Assembly: GCF_014695385.1 (NCBI RefSeq)
Contig: NZ_JACJOD010000076.1
Coordinates: 1-64,000 of the forward strand
DNA: 64,000 nt
Source: Trichocoleus sp. FACHB-46
GTDB lineage: Bacteria; Cyanobacteriota; Cyanobacteriia; FACHB-46
Direction of reading: 5' to 3'
Position 1 is the first letter of the stretch; the number at the start of each line of letters is the position of its first letter. The notes beneath the pieces were generated by a model, which was not told the origin of the DNA, made no database searches, and was given only the letters and a program-made list of their open reading frames with translations. A program made the translations under genes and the position numbers. Below are positions 25,603-34,500 of the stretch, in pieces.

Positions 25603-28600
25603 TTAAGACCGTTTACGTTTAATTTGGCTGAGTTTTTGTCGCTGAGTGGCTTTAAAGGCTTGCCCTGCCTGCTGTTGCTGCTGTTTCTCGGTTTCGGCTA
25701 AGATCTGCGTTAAACGACTCAGGCGGATATCCGGTTGGGCAATGACAGTTTCTAGTAAGGTTTGGTAGAGGCTGGCTAGGCGAGTAATGGCGATCGCCTC
25801 AAATTGAGCGGTTTTGTATTCAAAAAAGCCCTCCAACCCAGCCGTGGTTTCCGTGAGATCCAGCTTTAGGTCATGCCGTACCACACCCACATCCAGATCA
25901 GACAGTGCTAACTGCAATCCAGGTAACTCAATGCTGGGCATGGGGGTGTTTTGCAGTACAAACCAAGTCTGGAAGAGTGGCGATTGCCCCAGTTGGCGAT
26001 CGATCTGGAGTTCGGTTACTAGTCGCTCAAACGGCACATCCTGATTGGCATAAGCTCCTAGCGCCGTTTCTCGCACCCGCAGCACCAATTCTCGAAAAGT
26101 AGGATCACCAGATAAGTCGGTTCGCAGCACCAGCGTATTCACGAAGAAGCCAATCAAGCCCTCAATCTCTCGGCGATTGCGATTGGCGATCGGGGAACCC
26201 ACGGCAATATCCATTTGCTGGGTGGCGTAGTGGAGCAAGGCATTGAACCCTGCCAGCAACGTCATAAATAAGGTGGCGTCAGTTTCTTGACTCAACGTTT
26301 TCAAAGCGGTAGTCAAGTGAGTTGTGAGGGTGAGAGGATGACGTGCGCCTTGGGAAGTAGCTGGTGCTTCTGGGGAGGTATTGGCGATCGCAAACTTCAG
26401 GGGTGGCGGAATCTCCCTAAACTGGGTTTTCCAATAGGCAAGCTGTGATTCCAGCACCTCTCCTTGCAACCATTGACGCTGCCAAACGGCAAAGTCGGCA
26501 TATTGAATGGGGAGAGGAGTGAGGAGTGTTCGCTGAAAGCGTTCCCGCAGGGTGGGGTGAGGAGCGTTCGCTGAAAGCGTTCCCGCAGGGTGGGGTGAGG
26601 AGCGTTCGCTGAAAGCGTTCCCGCAGGGTGGGGTGATAAAAACTGTATATAGCTCGGCGAGTTCTTGCAGGAAGACTCCGATCGACCAAGCATCTGAAAT
26701 GATATGGTGCAGGCTCATCAGTAGCGTATGGTTGGTATCCGTCAGGCGCAAGAGGGTGAATCGGAAGAGAGGGGCTTGGGTGAGGTCAAAGCGTTGTTGG
26801 GTTGCCTTCTGGAGCCACGAGCTGAGATCAGCGTTGTCTTGGCGCAAATCTACCACAGGCAAACTGATCTGGAGTGTCGGCAAAATCACCTGGATCGGTT
26901 GCCCTTCCTCGACCACAAACTGTGTCCGTAATACCTCATGCCGTTGAATCAGTGCATTCAAACTTTGCTCTAGCGCTGCAATATTGAGCTGTCCCTGAAG
27001 CTGAATTGCGCCTGCACAGTTATAGGACAAATCATCGGGGTTCAGTTGATGCAAGAACCAGAGCCGTTGCTGGGCAAAAGAGAGAGGCAGTTGCTGCCGC
27101 TGGGCGAGGCGTTGTAGAGGCGGAACTGCTGTGGTTGTATTGCTGGCTTGCTCTACCTGAACGGCAAATTCCACGATCGTGGGATAAGCAAATATTTGTC
27201 GCAGGGAGATGTCAATGCCCAGTGTTTCCCGAATGCGAGAGATCACCTGAGTGGCCAAGAGGGAATGCCCACCCAGTTCAAAGAAATTGTCTTGAATGCC
27301 AATAGCTTCAATGCCGAGCAGTTGCGACCAGATCTCAGCCAGTTGTTTTTCGGTAGCGGTGCGAGGTGCAATCAGTTGCGATCGCACTACAGCATCGCCT
27401 GTAGGAGCAGGTAAGTTCTTGCGATCGAGCTTGCCATTGGGGGTCAGCGGGATTGAGTCCAAAGCCACAAAGGCAGTGGGAACCATATATTCCGGTAGTC
27501 TTGCCTTCAGCCAATCTCGTAACTGAGAAATCAGATCTGGTGTAGCTTCTGCTTGCGGCACAATATAGGCCACCAGTTGCTCACTTTCATCTTGTCCCTC
27601 TCGCACGATCACTGCCTGCTCCTGCACGCCAGAATGTTGGCCAAGAGCGGCTTCAATTTCACCCAATTCAATGCGGAAGCCGCGTAGCTTCACCTGATGA
27701 TCAATGCGTCCCAAGTACTCAATCGTGCCATCGGGAAGATACCGCGCCAAGTCTCCGCTTCTGTAGAGAAGTGAGGAGAGAGGAGAGAGGGGTGAGGAGT
27801 GTTCGCTGAAGGGATTGGTAATGAATCGTTCTTGGGTTAACTCAGGACGGTTGAGATAGCCACGAGCGACACCTGCTCCACCCACATACATTTCACCGGG
27901 TACACCGATGGGAACTGGTTGCTGATACTGGTTCAGGATATATACCTGGAGGTCTGGAATCGGCTTGCCGACTACACTTTTGGTGGCATCAGAAACCACC
28001 ATTGAGAGCGGGTGATATGTCACATGCACCGTGGTTTCTGTAATGCCGTACATGTTGACGAGCTGAGGTGATTGATCACCATGCCGCTCAAGCCAGGGCT
28101 GCAAGCTGGAATAAGATAGCGCTTCTCCACCAAAAATGACTAAACGGAGACTGAGATCTGGAGACATCCCCAAAGCTGTTTCTGCTTGAATTAACTGGCG
28201 GAACGCCGAAGGTGTTTGGTTGAGGACAGTCACCCGTTCTTGGCACAACAACTTATAAAATGCTTCCGGCGATCGCGTGTTCCAATAAGACACCACGACC
28301 AATCGCCCACCATACAGCAATGCTCCCCAGATCTCCCAAACGGAGAAGTCAAAGGCGTAGGAGTGAAAGAGCGTCCAAACATCCTGATCGTTGAAGTGGT
28401 ACCAGGGTTGAGTGGCGGTAAAGAGACGCACGACATTGCGATGGTTGACCAACACGCCTTTCGGTTTACCTGTGGAGCCAGACGTGTAAATGACATAGGC
28501 GAGATGGTCGGCTGTCACGCCACTCACCAGATTGTCAAGGCTTTGTTGGCTGATGACGGTAGCATCGCGATCGAGGCAAATTACAGTTTTCTGAATAGAT

Positions 28601-30465
28601 AACTGTTGCTCGTAGCTGCTCATAGTTACCAATACTGGCACCTGAGCATCATGGAGCATGAACGCTAAACGCTCTAGTGGGTAGGAGGGGTCTAACGGCA
28701 CATAGGCAGCACCTGCTTTGAGAATCGCGAGGATGCCAACGATCATCTCTAGCGATCGCTCAACGCAAAGACCGACCAGCACTTCTGGGCGAACACCGAG
28801 CGATCGCAGATAGTGAGCCAGTTGGTTAGCGCGCTGGTTGAGTTCGCTATAGGTGAGAGATTGGTCTTCATAGGTAACCGCGATCGCATTAGGAGTTCGC
28901 GCTACCTGGGCTTCAAACAGTTCAACCAGTGTAGATTCTGACTCTAAAGCATCAACCTGTGGATCAGTCTGATTCCAGCTGGTGATCTGCTCCCACTCCG
29001 CTGCTGTTAGTAAAGAGAACTCACAAAGATGGCGATCGGGATGCGCCACAACCTGCTCCAACAGATGCTGGAAGTGTCCCAACAGGCGTTGCACGGTGGC
29101 TGCTACAAACAGATCGGTGTTGTACTCGATCGCTCCCACCAGACCTTGCTCAGTTTCAGAGAGAGCAAAGAACAAATCTAATGTTGCCGTTTGGGTATCG
29201 ATCTCCTCCAGGGGTGTCACGGTTAAACCGGGGAGAGCCAGGGGTGGCATTGGGGCGTTTTGTAGGACAAACTTAACCTGGAACAGTGGCGATCGCCCTG
29301 AGGCTCGATTGGGGTTGAGGGCTTCTACCAGCGTGTTGAAGGGGAGATCTTGATGGGCGTAGGCATCTACTGTGACTTGGCGTACCCGCGCCAACAATTG
29401 CCGAAAGGTAGGGTTTCCAGATAGGTCAGTTCGCAACACCAACTGATTGACAAACAGCCCAATCAGGCGCTCAGTTTCAGTGCGGTTGCGATTGGCGACA
29501 TCCGTGCCCACGACCACATCCTCTTGCCCACTGTAGTAGTGCAGCAGCAGGTTAAAAGCGGTGAGGAGCGTCATAAATAGCGTCGTACCCTCTTGCTGGC
29601 TTAAGGCTTTCAGCGATCGCGTTAGGAAATCTGAAAGCTGCACCGGAAGTTTCGCGCCGTTAAAAGTTTGGGAGGATGGGCGCGACTTGTCTGTGGGCAA
29701 ATTGAGAATTGGCAGATCCTGTAACTGCTGCTGCCAGTAGGTGAGTTGAGATTTTGCAGCCTCACTCTCTAGCCATTGCCGTTGCCAAACGGCCACATCA
29801 CCATATTGAATCGGTAATTCTGGCAAAGACACAGGCACTTGACGGTTAAACGCCTGATAGCAAGCCGCCAATTCTTCAATAAATACACCCCGCGACCAAC
29901 CATCAGCAATCAGGTGATGGAGAACCACCAACAGCACATGGTGAGTCGGATTGAGGCGCAGCAAAACCGCTCGCAGCAAGGGGCCATGAGCGAGGTCAAA
30001 GGGGCGCTGAGATTCTTGGAATAGGAGAGATGCCAGCTCAGATTCTTGAGATTCGAGGATTTGGCGATCGCTAATCTCTCTGAGTACTAACTGGCAAGCT
30101 AATGTAGGATGAATGACTTGAATCGGTTGACCATCTTGTGTAGTGAAGGTGGTCCGCAGGCTTTCGTGGCGCTGCATGATGGCACTAAAACTTTGCTGAA
30201 GGGCGATCGCGTCCAGTGTCCCTTCTAACCGCACAGCAAAGGGAATGTTGTAGAGGCAACTATTGGGTTCTAGCTGTTCAAAAAACCAAATCCGCTCCTG
30301 GTCAAAGGATAAGGGTAGCGAATTGCCAGATTGCCGACGCGGAATCATGAAAACCTGAGCAGACTGTTCTCTTTGTTGTTTGAGTCGCTGCTCAAATAGC
30401 TTTCGTTGTTCTGGAGAGAGAGCCGCAATTCGTTTAGCCAGGTCATTCATCGTTTCAGCGCTCAT
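25603..30465 (-). CDS. NRPS, C-A(Thr)-PCP-C
   Basis: About 1620 residues. A short N-terminal helix (ALSPEQRKLFEQRLKQQ) is a likely docking element. It is followed by C (LHHLIADGWS near residue 183), A (YTSGSTG near 661), PCP (FFELGGHSLL near 1065) and a second C (LHHIISDAWS near 1255). The code D-F-W-N-I-G-M-V-H-K is identical to the classical threonine code. The last C domain has no A domain on the same chain and must work with the interface-A-PCP-E protein encoded two genes downstream. I chose the ATG at 30465 over an in-frame TTG at 30474 that overlaps the preceding stop. The second C domain carries a triple repeat insertion (26511-26640). Confidence 0.93.
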   Translation of the reverse strand: MSAETMNDLAKRIAALSPEQRKLFEQRLKQQREQSAQVFMIPRRQSGNSLPLSFDQERIWFFEQLEPNSCLYNIPFAVRLEGTLDAIALQQSFSAIMQRHESLRTTFTTQDGQPIQVIHPTLACQLVLREISDRQILESQESELASLLFQESQRPFDLAHGPLLRAVLLRLNPTHHVLLVVLHHLIADGWSRGVFIEELAACYQAFNRQVPVSLPELPIQYGDVAVWQRQWLESEAAKSQLTYWQQQLQDLPILNLPTDKSRPSSQTFNGAKLPVQLSDFLTRSLKALSQQEGTTLFMTLLTAFNLLLHYYSGQEDVVVGTDVANRNRTETERLIGLFVNQLVLRTDLSGNPTFRQLLARVRQVTVDAYAHQDLPFNTLVEALNPNRASGRSPLFQVKFVLQNAPMPPLALPGLTVTPLEEIDTQTATLDLFFALSETEQGLVGAIEYNTDLFVAATVQRLLGHFQHLLEQVVAHPDRHLCEFSLLTAAEWEQITSWNQTDPQVDALESESTLVELFEAQVARTPNAIAVTYEDQSLTYSELNQRANQLAHYLRSLGVRPEVLVGLCVERSLEMIVGILAILKAGAAYVPLDPSYPLERLAFMLHDAQVPVLVTMSSYEQQLSIQKTVICLDRDATVISQQSLDNLVSGVTADHLAYVIYTSGSTGKPKGVLVNHRNVVRLFTATQPWYHFNDQDVWTLFHSYAFDFSVWEIWGALLYGGRLVVVSYWNTRSPEAFYKLLCQERVTVLNQTPSAFRQLIQAETALGMSPDLSLRLVIFGGEALSYSSLQPWLERHGDQSPQLVNMYGITETTVHVTYHPLSMVVSDATKSVVGKPIPDLQVYILNQYQQPVPIGVPGEMYVGGAGVARGYLNRPELTQERFITNPFSEHSSPLSPLSSLLYRSGDLARYLPDGTIEYLGRIDHQVKLRGFRIELGEIEAALGQHSGVQEQAVIVREGQDESEQLVAYIVPQAEATPDLISQLRDWLKARLPEYMVPTAFVALDSIPLTPNGKLDRKNLPAPTGDAVVRSQLIAPRTATEKQLAEIWSQLLGIEAIGIQDNFFELGGHSLLATQVISRIRETLGIDISLRQIFAYPTIVEFAVQVEQASNTTTAVPPLQRLAQRQQLPLSFAQQRLWFLHQLNPDDLSYNCAGAIQLQGQLNIAALEQSLNALIQRHEVLRTQFVVEEGQPIQVILPTLQISLPVVDLRQDNADLSSWLQKATQQRFDLTQAPLFRFTLLRLTDTNHTLLMSLHHIISDAWSIGVFLQELAELYTVFITPPCGNAFSERSSPHPAGTLSANAPHPTLRERFQRTLLTPLPIQYADFAVWQRQWLQGEVLESQLAYWKTQFREIPPPLKFAIANTSPEAPATSQGARHPLTLTTHLTTALKTLSQETDATLFMTLLAGFNALLHYATQQMDIAVGSPIANRNRREIEGLIGFFVNTLVLRTDLSGDPTFRELVLRVRETALGAYANQDVPFERLVTELQIDRQLGQSPLFQTWFVLQNTPMPSIELPGLQLALSDLDVGVVRHDLKLDLTETTAGLEGFFEYKTAQFEAIAITRLASLYQTLLETVIAQPDIRLSRLTQILAETEKQQQQQAGQAFKATQRQKLSQIKRKRS
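26511..26640. repeat. three tandem 38-bp repeats read in three frames inside a C domain
   Basis: Three near-identical units, each containing TTCGCTGAAAGCGTTCCCGC and then AGGGTGGGGTGAGGAG, start at 26529, 26567 and 26605, giving a period of 38. Because 38 is not a multiple of three, each copy is translated in a different frame (NAFSERSSP, GTLSANAPH, LRERFQRTLL). Three copies total 114 bases, so the overall frame is kept. They lie between the coding for ELYTVF and LPIQYADF, the same loop that holds the insertion at 16040. Confidence 0.9.
27769..27810. repeat. heptamer repeat plus truncated 38-bp-type unit in A domain
   Basis: GAAGTGAGGAGAGAGGAGAG and GGGTGAGGAGTG lead into TTCGCTGAA, the first half of the 38-bp element, which then stops. 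It encodes NPFSEHSSPLSPLSS just before LYRSGDLARY (motif A7) of the Thr-activating domain. Confidence 0.7.
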
Positions 30466-30470
30466 GATAA

Positions 30471-31577
30471 TCAAAAGAAACTCAAAGCTGAATATTGGCC
30501 TGAAGAGGCAGCCGCGACAGGTTCAGGAGAGAGAGATTGTTGGATGCGATCTTTGAAATGGTTGAGATGCTCCAGACTGGCGATCGCCAAATCAAAGTCA
30601 ATGCCAAAATCAATTAGGCAGGCGACTTCATCGACCCCAATCTCCCGAAGGCGTTGAATCACGGGTTCACAGGTTTCAACGGTGCCAATTAGGGTTTTGC
30701 CGTCGAGATAACGCTCAAAGCCAAATTGCAGCAGCGTCTCAATATCGCTTTCGGTAAATTGCGCTAGGTTAACAGGCAGATTCTCTCGCTTGACCAGGCT
30801 TTCAATCAGGTCAAAGTGAGTTTTCAAATAATTACAAAAAGGAGCTTGTACCTGCCGCTTCACCTGCTCATAGTCCTCACCGATAAAGGTATGCATCATT
30901 AGCGAGACCTTTCCTGCCGCTGGGTCGTGACCATGCTGAACACGAGATTGCCGATAAAGCTGGATTTTAGGTGCCAGTTCTTCTACCGATGAGTGCAGCA
31001 GGGAAGTTAAGACATTGGCACCGAGCCGTCCTGCTTCTGTAAAGGTGTAATCAGAATGGCAGGTAATCCAAATCGGCAGTTTGGGCTGGACTGGGCGAGG
31101 CAAGGTGCGAACTTGCACAGGCTGCCCCGATCCATTTTTGCGTTCAATGGTTTGACCTTCCCAGAGTCGTTGCACCGTCTCGATTTCGCGCCACATCACG
31201 GCTTGGCGATCGCGGTAATTTTCGGGGAGCAACACAAAGTCATCCACATGCCAGCCATAGGCAAAGGTGAGACCCACCCGACCGTTGGATAAGTTATCCA
31301 CCACTGCCCATTCTTCGGCCACTCGCAACGGCTCTTGCAGAGGCAAAACAACACTGCCCGATCGCAACTGCACCCGCTCGGTAATCATCGCCAGAGCGGC
31401 ATTAATCACTGCTGGGTTGGGATACAGTCCGCCAAAATCATGAAAGTGTCGTTCGGGAATCCAGATAGAAGAAAACCCGTGGCGATCAGCGAATTTTGCC
31501 CCTTCGGTCAGGAGCCGATATTTATCGGCACTATGGGTAGAACCGTCGCCAGAGAAGTAGAAGAGACCAAACTGCAT
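30471..31577 (-). CDS. luciferase-like flavin-dependent monooxygenase (MupA/Atu3671 type)
   Basis: A luciferase-like (LLM) flavin oxidoreductase of 368 residues from the chosen ATG at 31577; the upstream in-frame ATG at 31637 would overlap the PKS gene. QFGLFYFSGDG at the start, GFSSIWIPERHFHDFGGLYPNP and VGLTFAYGWHVDDF are typical of the MupA/Atu3671 subgroup, which is found inside or next to NRPS/PKS genes. These enzymes use reduced FMN and oxygen. It lies between the PKS gene (8 bases away) and the Thr-module gene. An attractive guess is hydroxylation of the carrier-bound intermediate near the ketide, but the position of oxidation cannot be read from sequence. It is not an ornithine N-hydroxylase of the SidA/PvdA family. 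Confidence 0.85.
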   Translation of the reverse strand: MQFGLFYFSGDGSTHSADKYRLLTEGAKFADRHGFSSIWIPERHFHDFGGLYPNPAVINAALAMITERVQLRSGSVVLPLQEPLRVAEEWAVVDNLSNGRVGLTFAYGWHVDDFVLLPENYRDRQAVMWREIETVQRLWEGQTIERKNGSGQPVQVRTLPRPVQPKLPIWITCHSDYTFTEAGRLGANVLTSLLHSSVEELAPKIQLYRQSRVQHGHDPAAGKVSLMMHTFIGEDYEQVKRQVQAPFCNYLKTHFDLIESLVKRENLPVNLAQFTESDIETLLQFGFERYLDGKTLIGTVETCEPVIQRLREIGVDEVACLIDFGIDFDLAIASLEHLNHFKDRIQQSLSPEPVAAASSGQYSALSFF

Positions 31578-31584
31578 GATTAAT

Positions 31585-34500
31585 TTAGCGAGAGGTTTCC
31601 AATTGGGTTTGAAGTTGCTCAGGCGTGAGATTTTCAATATCTGCCAGGAGTTGCGCGATCGCCTCTAAATCCTCACCTTGCGGTTGCTGAGATTCAATCC
31701 ACTGCGTCAATTCCGCGATCGTGGAAGCCTCGCTCAACAGCACTCGCAGAGGCAATTCCACCTGGAATAGATCTCGCAATCGAGAGACCGCCTGGACTGC
31801 CAAAAGGGAATGCCCACCCAACTCAAAGAAACTGTCATGAATGCCAATCGGTTCAACCCCCAAGAGGTCTTGCCAGATATCAGCAATCTGTTGTTCTACG
31901 GCACTGTGAGGCGCTGCATAGGCACTGTGGGGCAGGAGGTGATGCCGCGATCGCCCTTCTGATGCGGAGACAAACTGATCGATAGAAGCAGACTGAGTTT
32001 GCTGCAACACCGCTTGCTGATGCTGCTCAACCACGGCCTGGAGATCTTGGGTCGAGACAATCACCTGCGGCAAGCCACTGTGGAGAATTCGTTGGAAGAC
32101 CTCAACGCCCTCCTCTGTGGTCAATCCCTGCTGTAAACTGGCTGCTCGCTGTTGCTGCAAGGCTTCTGGAAGCGTTGTATTTACTGCCATGCCGACCTGT
32201 TGCCAGGTATCCCAATTAATCGCGATCGCCGGAGAGCCATATTTCGCTGTCCAATAGTGAGCGAACGCATCGAGGAAGGCATTGGCGGCACAGTAATCAG
32301 TCTGTCCGAATTCGCCAATGATGCTGCTGAGGGAAGAACACAGGCAGAGGAAATCCAGCGAGATGCCTTGTAGTACTTCCTCCAAAACGAGGGTTCCTTG
32401 CACTTTCGGCGCGAGAACAGATGCAGCGGCTTCAGATGTTTTCAGTTGGGCAATGCCACCTCCCGCAATCCCGGCGGCATGAATTACTCCGTTTAGCCTG
32501 CCAAAGCGTTGCAGCGTTTGAGCGATCGCATCTTTCATCTGTTCTCGATTCGTTACATCTGCTTGAACGACCAGAACTTCTGCGCCCAAGGACTCCAATG
32601 CTTGTAGGGTTTGAGATTCTGCTTGTCCCGAACGGCTGACTAAAACTAGCTTGGCCTGCACCGATTCAGCCAGATAGTGAGCCAGAGATAAACCAATGCC
32701 GCCCAATCCTCCGGTAATCAGGTATACACCACCCGGTTGCAATTGAATTTGAGGGATTGATGAGGATTCCAGAGAGACAGGTTCTAGAGATTGCACCCAA
32801 CGATGCCGCCCTCTGTAGGCAATCTGTTGAAAGGATGACTCTGGAGCATTGGAACCAATTTCTGCGGTGAGTTGCGCCCCCCTAGCCCCCCAATGCTGGG
32901 GGGAACAAGAATCGAGGTCGATGTGAGAGCAAGTCAGGTTGGGCTGTTCTCTAGGCAAGACACGACAGAAGCCTAAACTGGTGGCTGCGGCTGGATCAAG
33001 CACTTCTTGACCTGTGATGTCGTATAGGTTTTGCGTAGTTAGGATTAGCCGCACCGGATCGCTAAAATTCTGTTGCGTCAAAGCTTGGGACAGATAAAGC
33101 AGACTGTAGAATCCTAAAGATTGCTGATCTTCAGGCGATCGCGCTTCTCCCTCTAAGTTCCAGCAGTGAGCGATCGCCGTTGGCTGTTGAGAGATTGTCT
33201 GAAAGAGTGTTTGATAGTCTTCTGGCGTTTGGGGATTGATGGTGTAGGTGTGCTCATCTTTCTGAGTAAAGCGATCGCCCATCATCACGATCGCCACTGT
33301 ATGTCCCGCTTGTTCTAATTGACTGGCAAGCTCAGATCCAACGCCTGATGAGTCTGCCAAGATCAGGTAGTGCTGGGGAGGGGCGATCGCGGGTGCGACT
33401 AGCGGCGATTGCTGCCAAGAAGGGACATACAACCAATCGCTCATGTGGGGCTTTTTGCCTAACGTTGGGGCTGCTGGCGTGGAATTTGTCTGCTTGCTAG
33501 GCGGATCAATCCAGTAGCGTTGACGCTCAAAGGGATAGGTGGGCAGGGGTAAACGTCGCCGTTGCTCATGGGCATAGAAGCTTAACCAGTCAATTTCTAC
33601 GCCTGCCAACCACAGCCGTCCTAAAACATTGAGCAAGAAAGCAATATCTGATTCGATATCCTTCGGAGCATCTTTGGGATGACGCAGAGAGGAAAGAACA
33701 ATTTGTCCGCTGGCTTGCGATTGATGCTGGCGGATCAGGGTGCTGAGGGTGCGACCGGGGCCAACTTCAAGCAGAATGCAGTTTGGCTCTTGCAACAGTT
33801 GGCTGACTCCTGCCGAAAAGCGTACTGGTTGCCGTAGATGCTGCACCCAATAGTCAGGGCTGGTTGCTTCTGCTGGGGTCATCCAGGTGCCTGTCAGGTT
33901 CGACAGTAGCCGCAGAGTCGGAGGCTGCAACTTCACCTGACTCACCGCTGCTCGGAAAGAGACCAAAATCGGTTCCATCATGGCAGAGTGGAATGCGTGA
34001 GATGTGTGGAGCAAGCGACATTCTACGTTTTGGGCGGTTAGGCGATCGCGCAATTCTTCAATCGCCGTCATCGTACCCGATACTACACATAGATTCGGGG
34101 CATTGATGGCTGCTAAGGAGATCTCCTCGTTTAGCCAGGGTTTGATTTGTGTCTCAGATAGTGAAACCGCTAGCATTGAACCCGTGGGTAGGGATTGCAT
34201 GAGCTGACCCCGTTTTGCCACCAAGCTGAGAGCATCCTCAAAGGAGAACACACCCGCCAAACAAGCCGCGATATATTCGCCCACACTATGCCCAGTCAAG
34301 GTTTGCGGCCGTACTCCCCACGACATCCAGAGTTGCGCTAGGGCATATTCCACTAAGAAAATCGCAGGTTGAGCGATCGCCGTCTGTTGTAGCTGTTCGG
34401 TGACATCGGTTTCTGAGCGATATAGGAGATCTTGTAAATCTACTCCTAACGTGGATTTCAACAGCTCGGAGCCGCGATCGACCCACTCTTGGAAGATAGG

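Noticed and set aside
26397-26693. Two overlapping minus-strand frames rich in NAFSERSSP/LRERFQRT-like peptides.
   Set aside because: They arise because the 38-bp repeat is open in all frames; the true protein is the surrounding NRPS.
30471-31577. Hydroxamate siderophore N-hydroxylase.
   Set aside because: The sequence is a luciferase-like flavin enzyme, not the FAD/NADPH-type ornithine or lysine N-hydroxylase.
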